Virus record (IMG/VR): IMGVR_UViG_3300023199_000031
Location: 1-37,684 of that record
Source: a virus
Length of the DNA: 37,684 nucleotides
Strand: one strand, 5' to 3'
Positions 8,791 through 17,018 of this stretch are shown here, piece after piece. The translations under genes were made by a program, and so were the position numbers. Within the stretch, counting starts at the first letter, position 1; every line of letters begins with the position of its first letter. The notes under the pieces are model-generated. The model ran no database searches and was not told where the DNA came from. It worked only from the letters and a program-made list of their open reading frames with translations.

Positions 8791-10898
8791 TACTCTTGCT
8801 CCCGAATAACTTGACCTTGCCGCGACTCGCCGCCGATCAGGATAACGTCGCTATCGTCTACCGCTTCGCGTATCCCGTTAATAACTTGCTCGCGCACGTA
8901 ATCATCCCACCCATAGACGTTGCCTTGAAAGATAATCTGTATCTCTTTCCGGCTCGTCTCCGTGCCTTCGCTCGTCGTCGTCGTCGTCTCGACCGTGCCG
9001 CTGCCGATAACACCAATCCCGCCGCCGCCGCCGCCGGTGGCACCCGGTCCCTGTATTCCAGAAGCAATAACCGCCGCCGCGCTCGCGACGCCAGCCGCCG
9101 TGATTGCCGCCGCTACCGGCGGTCCTGCGATCGGCCCGAGAACCGATAACGCTTTCGCCGCAGCGACTTGCGTATGGATCCAAATATCTTTGGCCGCTTT
9201 ATACTTCTCGAACAAAAATAATGCGCGGCCCGCTAACTCGGACTGATGGGCTAACCCCCACAAAATTTTAGTGGCTGCGTCTGCCTCCATTTGCTTTATT
9301 TTTGCTTTCGCCGCTGCCTCTTGCTCGGCTATTTTTTTCCGCTTTTTCGCGCCCTCTAGTTCGAGGTTCGTCCGGTCGGCCTCGAATTGTTTTACAATCT
9401 GTAACGCGAGAGAGTTCTGTTCCTGTCGGAGCTTCAGAACATCCTCGGCGGTAAACGGTATCCCGGCCGACTCTTTAGCGGCGCGCTCCGCTTCGAGCGC
9501 AGCTAGAAACTCAGCCTCGGCTTGCTGCGCGGCGAGCGCGGCAAACGTCTGTATAGCCGCCTCGCGTTCTGCGAATATCGACTGTCGTAGCAGCCGTTCC
9601 TGTTCTAGCTTGCGCTGATTCGCGCGCTCGATAGCTTCAATCTCTAGCGCAAGATTCGTTTCGGTCGATAATAGTCGCCCCTTCCCGTCGTCTTTACCTT
9701 TTACCGGGATCGGCGTCGTATCGCCTACGTCCTCGCCTTCGCTCGCTTTTAGTATCTCTGGAGCGCGTAACTCCTGTAGTTTCCTCCCGAGTTGGTCAAT
9801 TTGCGTGAGTAGCCTCGCGACGCCGAAATCGTTTTCGGTGCGCTGCCGTCCGCCTAGTGCTGGTTGGTCGAGTATCCCTTGTAGCTTTTCCTGCGCGGCG
9901 ACTAACGCTGCCTCAGTCTCTTTTATTTCGATGTTAACGAGCGACCATTCTTCGGCAAGTTTCGGTATCTTGCCGGTCGCGATAACCGCCAGTAATTGAA
10001 AAAAGCCGCTGACGGCCGCGCTCGCCTCGCCTATTGTCGATAATGACGGGATCAGGTCGTCCGTTATCGTATCGGCCAGGTTGCTTATCCCGCTCGCGCC
10101 ACCCGAAGCCGCGCCCGCGATTTTATCTAGCTCGCCGATTAACGCAATTACCGCGTTTCCGAGATTCGTCGTCGATTGCTGGAACGTCGGCACGATCGTC
10201 TTAAACTCGTTATCGAGCCTGTCAGCCTGATTGCTAATAGCCGCCAATACCTGATCGGCAGTTAATTCTCCCGCGATGACCAGCCCGCGTAGCTCGCCGA
10301 TTGTGCGCCCGAGTCCCGCCGCGATCGCTTGTGCAAGCCTCGGCGTATTTTCCAGAACGCTATTAAATTCCTCGGCGCGGAAAATGCCGCCCGCTAAACC
10401 TTGCGTAAACTGAATAACCGCCGCGTTCGCTTGCGCCGTCGTCGCCCCGGATAACTGTGCCGCCTGAGAAACGGCCCGCGTTACTTGAAAGTTCTCATCC
10501 TGCGTCGCGTTTAGGTCTTTCGTCGCAATCGACAGGCGCGTATATAGCTCGGCTGTCGTTACGAGGTCTGAGCGCGTTTCTTGTGCTAGGTTTAGCACCC
10601 GCCGCTGTATCGCAATCAGGTCTTTCGCGTCTTTCGATACGAGACGTAAGCGGTTGCCGACGTTTACCCACGTATCGGCATAGCGAATAATCTCGCGCGT
10701 ACCGAGCGCACCGATAAGGCCGGCGATAGATACTTTTATCGCGCCGAACGCCTGTTTACCCGCGACCGAGGCGCGTTTTTGCTCGCGCGCCATCTTGCGC
10801 ATCGATTTCTTGTTGGCTTTTTCCGCTTTAAGCAGTTCAGAGACTAACCGGGCGCTCTCGCCGGTTAATTCGATAGTTACTGTGGCTGCGCGTGGCAT
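8790..10898 (-). CDS. Tape measure protein
   Basis: This 702-residue protein starts MPRAATVTIELTGESARL, followed by a Lys/Arg-rich coiled coil. It then has the lambda-type tape-measure domain (about residues 75-260, with RADTWVNVGNRL-like and RAVSQAAQLSGATTAQANAA segments). Long heptad-rich helices occupy about 300-560, and a hydrophobic Ala/Gly-rich stretch (about 585-640) could cross the host membrane during DNA ejection. From the known relation of about 0.15 nm per residue the tail would be near 100 nm. It sits between the tail chaperone pair and the tip genes, the standard order in siphophages. Confidence 0.92.
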   Translation of the reverse strand: MPRAATVTIELTGESARLVSELLKAEKANKKSMRKMAREQKRASVAGKQAFGAIKVSIAGLIGALGTREIIRYADTWVNVGNRLRLVSKDAKDLIAIQRRVLNLAQETRSDLVTTAELYTRLSIATKDLNATQDENFQVTRAVSQAAQLSGATTAQANAAVIQFTQGLAGGIFRAEEFNSVLENTPRLAQAIAAGLGRTIGELRGLVIAGELTADQVLAAISNQADRLDNEFKTIVPTFQQSTTNLGNAVIALIGELDKIAGAASGGASGISNLADTITDDLIPSLSTIGEASAAVSGFFQLLAVIATGKIPKLAEEWSLVNIEIKETEAALVAAQEKLQGILDQPALGGRQRTENDFGVARLLTQIDQLGRKLQELRAPEILKASEGEDVGDTTPIPVKGKDDGKGRLLSTETNLALEIEAIERANQRKLEQERLLRQSIFAEREAAIQTFAALAAQQAEAEFLAALEAERAAKESAGIPFTAEDVLKLRQEQNSLALQIVKQFEADRTNLELEGAKKRKKIAEQEAAAKAKIKQMEADAATKILWGLAHQSELAGRALFLFEKYKAAKDIWIHTQVAAAKALSVLGPIAGPPVAAAITAAGVASAAAVIASGIQGPGATGGGGGGIGVIGSGTVETTTTTSEGTETSRKEIQIIFQGNVYGWDDYVREQVINGIREAVDDSDVILIGGESRQGQVIREQE

Positions 10899-10906
10899 CT
10901 GATTAG

Positions 10907-11586
10907 CTAACTAGACGGGAACGAACCTTTGAGGATTCTAATTTGTTCCTCCGCCGTCTGCACTCGCTTACGCTTCGCCGGTCCTACCTTTTCTAGTTGT
11001 TTAAGCGTTATCGGTCGTCGGAACTTGCTCTCGTTGCCCGCGCAATAGGCGACCAACCGAGCGCGGTCCCAAGCATTTTCGTCGGGCGGGCTAACCTGAT
11101 AAAACGCCACCCAACGAGTTAACTCGGATACCCCACCTAACGTTGCTAATAGTTCGGGAACCGTCTTACCTAGGTCGCGCGCTAACTGGTAGGTGAATCG
11201 GTGGAGTCCGTCAGACTCGAATCTTTTTTTTCGCGTTCTACGTCGTCCTCGCGCAATCCGCAGACGCTAAGGCACTCCATAAAAAGCTCGTTTATTTCGT
11301 TCGTCGGCGAGTCGAGTAACAACGCCTTATCCTCGTCGGTCTGTACGACGAGCGACCGATCGGGCCAGACGAGACAGGCGGCGATCAGATCGACTTTATC
11401 GACCATCCGAAAACCTTCCTCTGCTCGCCGGATTACGCGCGTATATACGTCGCCCTGGCGCGCTGATAACTCTTGCAGATTAAAGGTTTTGCCGGTAAAC
11501 GCCGACGTGAACTCGCGTAAGCGAAGCTCCGAGCCGAATAGATCGCGTATATCGCGTTTCGGTATATCTTGTGCTTTAGCGCCCAT
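10907..11586 (-). CDS. Tail assembly chaperone, frameshifted long form (G-T type)
   Basis: The short chaperone frame (start 11586) can shift by -1 at A AAA AAA G (11224-11230 in the 8-A run) and continue to 10907, giving a 226-residue protein. After the shift the reading is DGLHRFTYQLARDLGKTVPE, then a LATLGGVSELTRW block, then WVAFYQVSPPDENAWDRARL. This is the conserved T-domain style found in lambda G-T and related chaperones. The extension has no credible independent start: its first GTG lies well inside the conserved block. The pair sits immediately before the tape measure gene, as in nearly all siphophages. Coordinates enclose a join with one base read twice. Confidence 0.88.
11182..11586 (-). 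CDS. Tail assembly chaperone, short form (G type)
   Basis: This 134-residue protein is acidic and largely helical. It starts at ATG 11586, 18 nt after the tail tube gene, and ends in a Ser/Thr/Asp-rich tail (DSSLTDSTDSPTS) that lies downstream of the slippery site, so it is made only when the ribosome does not shift. In lambda-like systems the G form coats the tape measure and the G-T form recruits tail tube protein. Here the size, order and frameshift all agree with that model. Confidence 0.85.
   Translation of the reverse strand: MGAKAQDIPKRDIRDLFGSELRLREFTSAFTGKTFNLQELSARQGDVYTRVIRRAEEGFRMVDKVDLIAACLVWPDRSLVVQTDEDKALLLDSPTNEINELFMECLSVCGLREDDVEREKKDSSLTDSTDSPTS
11224..11231 (-). other. 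Programmed -1 ribosomal frameshift site
   Basis: On the minus strand an unbroken run of eight A spans GAA AAA AAA G in the chaperone frame, giving the heptamer A AAA AAA with both Lys codons able to re-pair after a -1 slip. The -1 frame then opens straight into the conserved chaperone extension, while the zero frame stops about 42 nt later at 11182. No other frame joins the two halves. Confidence 0.88.
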
Positions 11587-11604
11587 CTTTGTCCCCTGTC
11601 ACCG

Positions 11605-12021
11605 CTATGCCCAAGTGATACTACCAGAGACGCGCATCGACGCGGAGAACGTAACCGCTTCGCCGGTCGACATTTCATTCATATTGAACGTAAGCGGAAT
11701 CCCGGTAAATGACGCGGTAGTACGCGGGCTAGTCGGCCACTCGACGCGGTAGGTTCGGGTCGGTGTCTGCGACGCCGATACGTCGGAACGGAATTGAACC
11801 GCTTGAGCGTTCCGAATCCAGTTACCCGAAAACTCGACGGTCCCCCCGTCTACCAATCCACCGATCCGCTCGACCCCCGTCGAATCAAGGTGCGACACCT
11901 CAACCTCGGGGCGTTCGAGGCTCGGCCCCGATACCGACGTAATCTCGCCAAACGCTACTTCCGGGGATACGTCCGTCCGGTATAGCTTGCCGGTCGAACC
12001 AATAACCGCATTAGTCGCCAT
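11605..12021 (-). CDS. Major tail tube protein
   Basis: This 138-residue protein is almost entirely beta-structured, typical of siphophage tail tube subunits. Landmarks are VAFGEITSVSGPSLERPEVE near the N-terminus, and TASFTGIPLTFNMNEMSTGE then FSASMRVSGSITW at the C-terminus. The GPS-x-ERP...EVSHLDSTG pattern is characteristic of tube proteins whose N-terminus gives the 'pre-domain' loop. It lies between the tail terminator and the chaperones, the expected position, and would be the most abundant tail protein. Confidence 0.9.
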   Translation of the reverse strand: MATNAVIGSTGKLYRTDVSPEVAFGEITSVSGPSLERPEVEVSHLDSTGVERIGGLVDGGTVEFSGNWIRNAQAVQFRSDVSASQTPTRTYRVEWPTSPRTTASFTGIPLTFNMNEMSTGEAVTFSASMRVSGSITWA

Positions 12022-12033
12022 CAGTAAATTCCT

Positions 12034-12453
12034 CTATTCGTACAACGTAAACCTAAACGTCAGCGAGTCTATGCGAATCGCCTTATCACCCGCAAATATA
12101 CTCTGATCCGTTCGGTCCTCTAAGACGCCAAGTTGTACGGTAGCCGCGCCGAGTGCACCTGTCACGCCGTTTAGCGCCGTTTTTATCGCGTCTCCGAGGG
12201 CTTTCATATCGTCCCGCGAGGTCGCTACCGCGTCAATATCAAGGATCACGCTCGTTAGCCCGTTCGGGCCGTCGAGCGGGTTCGTATCGAGGTCGGTCGC
12301 GACGCGCGAGTAGACGATAGCCGGGTATGTCGGTTCCTGCGGTAGTCGTTCGTGAAATATCCGGTAGGTTTCCGGGCTAGTTCCGTTTGCTACGAGCGGC
12401 CCGATCGTCGCGTCGTCCCGCAGCGCCGTTATTAGCCCCGTTTCCAGGCTCAC
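12034..12453 (-). CDS. Tail terminator / completion protein (DUF3168-like)
   Basis: This 139-residue protein has the layout of DUF3168 tail completion proteins: an N-terminal helix ending LRDDATIGPLVANG, a YPAIVYSRV strand, a central ILDIDAVATSRDDMKALGD segment, and C-terminal strands (IRIDSLTFRFTLYE). Such proteins cap the tail tube and join it to the head. It overlaps the preceding HK97 gp10-like gene by 4 nt and is followed 12 nt later by the tail tube gene, in agreement. Confidence 0.85.
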   Translation of the reverse strand: MSLETGLITALRDDATIGPLVANGTSPETYRIFHERLPQEPTYPAIVYSRVATDLDTNPLDGPNGLTSVILDIDAVATSRDDMKALGDAIKTALNGVTGALGAATVQLGVLEDRTDQSIFAGDKAIRIDSLTFRFTLYE

Positions 12454-12968
12454 CGTCGCGGCCTTTTTTGTCTGGCGGCGAACCTACGAGATTCGCGGTC
12501 GATTATCTCGCCCGCCACTCGGGTAAACTCTTTCGTAACCGCCGAAAACATTCGGGCGCTCGTACTTTTGAGGATCGCGCGCCCTTGACTATGCTCCGTC
12601 CCCCACTCGACAAGATGACCGTGCCGGATGCCAGTAGTAAGCCGCGTCGCCGGGATACGCTGATTCGGGTAGTAATACGAAAAATATCGCTTTAAGGCGC
12701 GCAGCGAGTTCCGCTTCGGGCCTACGTCGATCGACCCCTTGAACCGCCCCTTGAATCCTTTGGTCACGTTCCACGACCGGGTAGCGAGCGCGAGCGAACC
12801 CGAGCCGCCAAGCGCCTTATATTGCCGCTTTAGGTCTTTCACCATCGGGCGCGCGGCAACGTGCATGATCTTGCGGACCGTATTGCGCTGCGCTTTTTCC
12901 GGTAGCGTCTTTCGCAGTAACTTATCTACGTCAGCCAGACCGTGAATCTTTACCTTTGACTGGATCAA
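12450..12968 (-). CDS. HK97 gp10-like head-tail joining protein
   Basis: The best start is TTG at 12968, overlapping the upstream stop (TTGA), with AAGGAG about 12 nt upstream. This gives 172 residues; the frame is open further upstream but there overlaps the head closure gene. The protein begins with KVKIHGLADVDKLLRKTLPE, the classical HK97 gp10 N-terminus (a short beta strand, then a helix). It continues through a basic region and a conserved HGHLVEWGTEHSQGRAILK stretch, where family members have the 'EFGT' turn and a proline-rich loop. It joins the portal/connector complex to the tail. The C-terminus is very basic (ESRRFAARQKRPRR). Confidence 0.85.
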   Translation of the reverse strand: MIQSKVKIHGLADVDKLLRKTLPEKAQRNTVRKIMHVAARPMVKDLKRQYKALGGSGSLALATRSWNVTKGFKGRFKGSIDVGPKRNSLRALKRYFSYYYPNQRIPATRLTTGIRHGHLVEWGTEHSQGRAILKSTSARMFSAVTKEFTRVAGEIIDRESRRFAARQKRPRR

Positions 12969-13300
12969 TAGCCTATATGCTCCTTCGCCATTATCTCTAG
13001 CTCGCGGTTCCGCTCGTTGACATTCAGCACCGATAATACATCGAAATTCCGGCTCGCCAGTGTTACTCGGTCCTTTGCCGTTAGGTCCGACCATTTCGCC
13101 GCATAGCGTATCCTGATCCGGTGCGTTACTTCGCTCGCTACCTGTTGCGCGGTAAAAAGTTCGTTGCCGCGTAACGGCTCAACGCTCGCCGGGACGCCCG
13201 TCGCAACCGTCGCGTAAGCCGTCACGATATCGCCGCCCCCATCAGTCGTCGTCGTTGCTCTCGCGAGCGTTACGCGGCGGTTTTTCTGTCCTATCATCAT
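12965..13300 (-). CDS. Head closure / head-tail adaptor protein
   Basis: This 111-residue protein starts at ATG 13300, overlapping the stop of the connector gene (ATGA); a second ATG follows immediately. Residues near 25-60 (YATVATGVPASVEPLRGNEL) followed by HRIRIRYAAKWSDLTAKDRV and the strand FDVLSVLNVNERNRELEIMA match the phage head-tail adaptor family (SPP1 gp16/HK97 gp7-like), whose RYxxxxxxxDRV region is diagnostic. It should stopper DNA in the filled head and bind the tail. Confidence 0.87.
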   Translation of the reverse strand: MMIGQKNRRVTLARATTTTDGGGDIVTAYATVATGVPASVEPLRGNELFTAQQVASEVTHRIRIRYAAKWSDLTAKDRVTLASRNFDVLSVLNVNERNRELEIMAKEHIGY

Positions 13301-13914
13301 CCGACAAAGTTCACTTTCCACGGATAGAGGATTGCTTCGGCTAGATTCTCTTTCGCGCCTTTCTGGTCCGTCGCCGCGCGTACTTCGTGCCGGTTCGCGA
13401 TATAGAACAGGATCGCATCGCGTATCTGCTCAGGCACATCACTAGCCGCCGTGCCGAATCCGGCGACCCATCGCACCCGGATCGGATCAATAACCGCCTT
13501 GATCGTCGGCCAGGAGCCGTCGTAACCGACCGCGATGTAAGGCTCGCCGTCCGTGTACGTCACGAACTGGATACCGGGGCTATTCGTCGCTAGATCAACC
13601 GTGTTGCCGTTCTCGTCGGTGTACTTCAGCGACGTTATGCTCTGCGCCTGTCCTTTCGGCAGGTACAAGTAGCGATTCGGGTTATCAATCGTTTTCGCGG
13701 GCCACTCATCAAGTATCAGTTCCCACGTTTGATTGATTAGCGCCCGCCCGGTATACGACTCGGCCCAATCCCGCGCGGCGCGTATTTCGCGCTGTATCTC
13801 CGTGTCCTCGTCGTTCTCGATCTGGCGTAGGTAGCTTTTCGCCTCGGCTAACGTAACCGGCTCGTTACCTTGCGGGCTATCGGTCCACGGAGCGGTGACT
13901 CGTTTAAGTCTCAT
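13297..13914 (-). CDS. Head-tail connector protein (gp6 / phiE125 gp8-like)
   Basis: This 205-residue protein has the connector fold signature. EPVTLAEAKSYLRQIENDED and IQREIRAARDWAESYTGRAL form the helical bundle that binds the portal. A long beta insertion (about 60-150, RVRWVAGFGT) and a C-terminal helix DAILFYIANRHEVR follow. The APWTDSPQ N-terminus and the RWVAGFG block are typical of the phiE125 gp8-like members. It begins right after the modification cassette, overlapping its last gene by 11 nt, so the structural gene order resumes here after a six-gene insertion. Confidence 0.9.
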   Translation of the reverse strand: MRLKRVTAPWTDSPQGNEPVTLAEAKSYLRQIENDEDTEIQREIRAARDWAESYTGRALINQTWELILDEWPAKTIDNPNRYLYLPKGQAQSITSLKYTDENGNTVDLATNSPGIQFVTYTDGEPYIAVGYDGSWPTIKAVIDPIRVRWVAGFGTAASDVPEQIRDAILFYIANRHEVRAATDQKGAKENLAEAILYPWKVNFVG

Positions 13915-14671
13915 AATTTATGCTCAATCGTTCCCACCAGATACCGGCAGCGAGCTCGGCCAGGTGCCATTGCGAGTAGGCCAAATCGTACCGCCACTGA
14001 TCGGTGTCGGCACTCCACTTGCCGCCGATTTGCCGTGCGGCGATCTGATAGACCGGATTGCGGCGGTCATTGCAGACTGTCGCCACCCCGGCGAGCGCCG
14101 TCGTGACCAGTGCCGTTGTCCGGTAGCCTATAGCCTCGCGGGTGTACTTTAGCACCCGCGTCAGCGGAAACTTCAGGACGTCGCGCGGACAATCCGGCCA
14201 CGCCGGGGCGTCGGGGTGCGGGCGGTAATAATCGCAGTAGGCAAGCTGTGCGGCGTACTGAGCGCGGTTCTCCCGGTAGTCGCCGAACAGCACCCGCGCG
14301 CCGCGCGGATCGCCGGACGGCTCCGGCACCAGCCCCTCGGCGGCGTGATCCTGCCAGCGGTCCGGCGGCGAGCCGGCGTTACGGAAATCACGCGAGCCGT
14401 CAGCGTTCAGCCAACCAATCGAGGCGTAGACGTCCGTACTACCGTAGTACGCGCGGTCGAGCTTTAAAACGCGCGGTTTGCCAATATGCGCCTGCTCCGC
14501 GTAATGCGGACCTAAAACGATATGATACTCGCCGTGCTTTTGCTGATCGGCGGTAATCAGCGCCGGTACATTTTGACGCTGCAGCCCCTCATATAGCGCC
14601 TCGGCCCACTTCACCTGATGAGCGAGGTTCATGTTCGTGTGTATTATTACACCCACGCTTCGGTTATCCAC
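13904..14671 (-). CDS. Phage glycosyltransferase-associated Rossmann-like protein
   Basis: This 255-residue protein begins GTG with SVGVIIHTNMNLAHQVKWAE, a first beta-strand/helix unit of a Rossmann-like fold. It continues with EYHIVLGPHYAEQAHIGKPR and VLKLDRAYYGSTDVYASIGW. Its C-terminal part (AIGYRTTALVTTALAGVATV) looks like the nucleotide-sugar side of a GT-B-type enzyme. I recall related phage proteins next to other glycosyltransferases, with no established reaction. The start could also be the ATG 39 nt later. It overlaps the upstream glycosyltransferase by 25 nt and the connector gene by 11 nt, so it is the last gene of the cassette. Confidence 0.65.
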   Translation of the reverse strand: MDNRSVGVIIHTNMNLAHQVKWAEALYEGLQRQNVPALITADQQKHGEYHIVLGPHYAEQAHIGKPRVLKLDRAYYGSTDVYASIGWLNADGSRDFRNAGSPPDRWQDHAAEGLVPEPSGDPRGARVLFGDYRENRAQYAAQLAYCDYYRPHPDAPAWPDCPRDVLKFPLTRVLKYTREAIGYRTTALVTTALAGVATVCNDRRNPVYQIAARQIGGKWSADTDQWRYDLAYSQWHLAELAAGIWWERLSINYET

Positions 14672-15270
14672 GGTTCCTGCGGTTCAACTTCGTGCGGGTC
14701 GGGCTTGCCGTGAAAGCAGACCACCCGCGCGCCAGGCGGCGGGCCGCCTTGCCCTCGACAATGCCACTTGTACGAGCAGATGGTCGGCGGCGGTATTTCC
14801 GTCCACTTTTTCGCCATCACTTCGTCGATAAAGTTCTGGTCGCCGTGGTGGCGCACCATCACTTCCGGGGTAAACCGCTCCCAGATTTCGTGACCTGTCC
14901 CGCCTCGCCACAGCATAAACGGCGATGCCAGCGTGCCTTGTGACCAGTCTCGCGGCGCGGCCAGTTCCGCATGACCGAACGCGCTCACCACCCCGTCCAG
15001 TTCACCGACGATTACAACGTCTAAATCTAAAAACAGGCTACGTCCGGTTGCTAGTCCCGGCTTGAACAGCGCGAGCTTTTGCCACCACCCAGGCAGCGGC
15101 GTATCGCCGTGCTTTATCGGCTCTATCGTATTGACTCCGGTTAGTTCGCGGTCGGTTATGCAAAAAACCTCGTGCCGGGAACGCAGATTTTTATCGACCA
15201 TCTGCCGCAGCCGATACACATACGACGACGAATACTTGTCGCCGATCAGGACGCTATAGACCGAAAGCAT
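14647..15270 (-). CDS. GT-A type glycosyltransferase
   Basis: This 207-residue protein has the GT-A nucleotide-sugar transferase core. The N-terminal strand is VYSVLIGDKY and the first loop is FCITDRELTGVNTI. The metal-binding LFLDLDVVIVGE carries the D82-x-D84 motif, GDQNFIDEV lies at 143-151, and the C-terminal VVCFHGKPDPHEV at 183-195 is where such enzymes bind metal or diphosphate. It is shorter than GT8 enzymes of host bacteria, as usual in phages. It would add a sugar to a capsid, tail or host surface target; neither donor nor acceptor can be told. It overlaps the methyltransferase gene by 25 nt. Confidence 0.8.
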   Translation of the reverse strand: MLSVYSVLIGDKYSSSYVYRLRQMVDKNLRSRHEVFCITDRELTGVNTIEPIKHGDTPLPGWWQKLALFKPGLATGRSLFLDLDVVIVGELDGVVSAFGHAELAAPRDWSQGTLASPFMLWRGGTGHEIWERFTPEVMVRHHGDQNFIDEVMAKKWTEIPPPTICSYKWHCRGQGGPPPGARVVCFHGKPDPHEVEPQEPWITEAWV

Positions 15271-15827
15271 AATACTGTTAACCTCGTGCCCGCATAAGCG
15301 TCATATGGCGCACTCTGCTCGCTCTCTAATTCGCCGCCGCAAGCTGAAAACAGGTCGATGTATTCCTGCGCGGAACGGTTGAGCGCATACGGCAGCACCC
15401 GATCCTGCCTCATTGCGGGGTCCATTATTTCAGCGACGACGACGACCGGAGCTAGCTCAAACAACCGGGGCACCAGTCCCGGCAGACCATCGTCAGGGAT
15501 ATGCAAAAGCACCGTATATGCCAGCACGAAGTCGCGTTCCTCGCGCGCCTCGTCCGGGCGCATAAACGTATGCCCCGGACTGGCGATCCGCGCACGCTTG
15601 AGCGCCTGGTCGGAAATATCCAGCCCGCAGTACTGCTCCGGTGGGAACAAGGGCGCCCATCGTCCGCGCCCGCACCCGTAATCGTAAAAACGCGCATCAC
15701 CGAGCAAGCCACCGATTACATCAATTGCTTTTTGTCCTTCGGGAAACTCCGCACCGTTTCGCTCCGGGCGAATATGGCGCAGCGCGTTTTGTGCCCAATA
15801 AGCGTGAACGTCAGACGATGACTGCAT
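15246..15827 (-). CDS. SAM-dependent class I methyltransferase
   Basis: This 193-residue enzyme starts at ATG 15827 (GAGGG 9 nt upstream; two ATGs further upstream are less likely). Motif I is YDYGCGRGRWAPLF (about 48-61), the acidic end of strand 2 is YCGLDIS (D70), and motif IV is VLAYTVLLHIPDDG (about 101-114). The HIPDD ending is typical of enzymes that methylate small molecules or glycans, not DNA. It lacks the DPPY/NPPY loop of DNA N6/N4 methylases and the PCQ motif of C5 methylases. By location it probably O-methylates a sugar or an acid group in the same pathway. Confidence 0.82.
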   Translation of the reverse strand: MQSSSDVHAYWAQNALRHIRPERNGAEFPEGQKAIDVIGGLLGDARFYDYGCGRGRWAPLFPPEQYCGLDISDQALKRARIASPGHTFMRPDEAREERDFVLAYTVLLHIPDDGLPGLVPRLFELAPVVVVAEIMDPAMRQDRVLPYALNRSAQEYIDLFSACGGELESEQSAPYDAYAGTRLTVLCFRSIAS

Positions 15828-16410
15828 CGGTCTTGCCCTCATCAAAAGGTAGTTGGCAATACTCGAACGCGGCCCGCAGCGTCCGGTATTCTCTTGCGAT
15901 TATCTCGTCGGTATCAACAACAACGCCACCGTGTTCTTCTATCAATTTGTCCTGCATCGCGTAGCGGGACTCGATAAATCGTCGCTGCCGTATTGCATCC
16001 GCCCCGTGCCCTTTTGCAATGCGGCTGCGAATCGCTCCGTCAATATCGCGGCGCGGAAAAATTAATTTTTGCTCCGCCTGCCGGAGTCGCGCGAAAAGCT
16101 GGTGATTAATAACCCCACCTTTCCAAAACCACCGCGTATCTTGCGGCACCAGGCCATCGATAAACGCAGCGAACGCGCGCGGGTCGCTCTGGTGCCTGTT
16201 ATGGCTCATGCGCCATTCACGTACTGCAAGGTTTTCAAACAGCAAATACCCGTCGGCCGGTTGCACCATTTTCCCGTTGACCTTGATCCAGCTTGTCCGC
16301 TGTTGTTCGTGCGGCTCCTTCCACCAGAGTCCGTGCGCGGCGAATACCGCTCCGACCATATTCGAGCGGGTCCGACTGGCGGCAAGTATCAGCACGGGCG
16401 GTGCGATCAC
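15811..16410 (-). CDS. Sulfotransferase-like P-loop protein 2
   Basis: This 199-residue protein opens with VLILAASRTRSNMVGAVFAA, a degenerate 5'-phosphosulfate binding loop (residues 10-17) as in sulfotransferases. The second signature is LIFPRRDIDGAIRSRIAKG (117-135), where sulfotransferases bind the 3'-phosphate of PAPS through Arg and Ser; here the Ser at 129 follows the Arg pair. It aligns along its whole length with the next gene (FWKGGVINHQLF versus FFKCGIFYRKLF; VVVDTDE versus PLIDTDA), so the two are tandem paralogues. Starts with GTG overlapping the paralogue's stop (GTGA). Sulfation of a glycan or protein is inferred; kinase-like activity is not excluded. Confidence 0.7.
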   Translation of the reverse strand: MIAPPVLILAASRTRSNMVGAVFAAHGLWWKEPHEQQRTSWIKVNGKMVQPADGYLLFENLAVREWRMSHNRHQSDPRAFAAFIDGLVPQDTRWFWKGGVINHQLFARLRQAEQKLIFPRRDIDGAIRSRIAKGHGADAIRQRRFIESRYAMQDKLIEEHGGVVVDTDEIIAREYRTLRAAFEYCQLPFDEGKTDAVIV

Positions 16411-17018
16411 TTTATGGCCCGTTCATATGCGGCTAAGTCGGGTTCAGCCCCGCAGTACCGAAGCGCCGCATCGGTGCTCGTATAGTCGCCAGCGCGTACC
16501 GCATCAGTGTCAATCAGTGGCGCGTTTTCCTGTTCTGCAAGACGCTCCATTACCGCGAACCTTTTCCCGATCACCCTGCGCGCCCGCTCCACGTTCGCCA
16601 GCGGGTCGAGGTTTTTATGCGCCTTGCTGACGTAACTTGTCAGGCACCCCTCAACGTCGCGGCGGATATATACGCAGCGGCCCGCGATGCCGTCAAAAAG
16701 CTTCCGGTAGAAAATCCCGCACTTGAAAAAAAACGGCGTGCCGTGTTCTCGTTGTTCGCGTTCTATTAGCGCCGCCAACCTCTTGTCGCCATCAGCCGGC
16801 GGCGCGAAAAACGGCGTACCGTCGTCGCCAACATCCGGCGCGCGACCGTACTGCTCCTTCAGGTAGTTTTTCAGTGCGACACTCTCATAGCCAACATACC
16901 CGGCGCGTGTAATACCGACAGGACCGTGCTTGAACCCGTGTTCCGCAAAGATCGCCGCGATCATGCTTGACCGGGCACGCGGAGTGGCAAAAATAATAAC
17001 TGGTCCGTCTGTCGTCAT
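16407..17018 (-). CDS. Sulfotransferase-like P-loop protein 1
   Basis: This 203-residue protein has VIIFATPRARSSMIAAIFAE, close to the sulfotransferase 5'-phosphosulfate loop (TPRSGST-like, residues 11-18). CVYIRRDVEGCLTSYVSKAH (115-134) supplies the 3'-phosphate site with Arg119/Arg120, Asp121 and Ser128. The FFFKCGIFYRKLF strand-helix is shared with the downstream paralogue. It starts at ATG 17018, overlapping the upstream stop (ATGA). The best-supported role is PAPS-dependent transfer of sulfate; the acceptor is unknown, and the host must supply PAPS because no kinase or sulfurylase is encoded here. Confidence 0.75.
   Translation of the reverse strand: MTTDGPVIIFATPRARSSMIAAIFAEHGFKHGPVGITRAGYVGYESVALKNYLKEQYGRAPDVGDDGTPFFAPPADGDKRLAALIEREQREHGTPFFFKCGIFYRKLFDGIAGRCVYIRRDVEGCLTSYVSKAHKNLDPLANVERARRVIGKRFAVMERLAEQENAPLIDTDAVRAGDYTSTDAALRYCGAEPDLAAYERAIK

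Noticed and set aside
10907-11110. Independent 67-codon gene starting at GTG 11110
   Set aside because: The conserved block starts about 35 codons earlier in the same frame and joins the chaperone through the slippery A run; it is the frameshifted extension.
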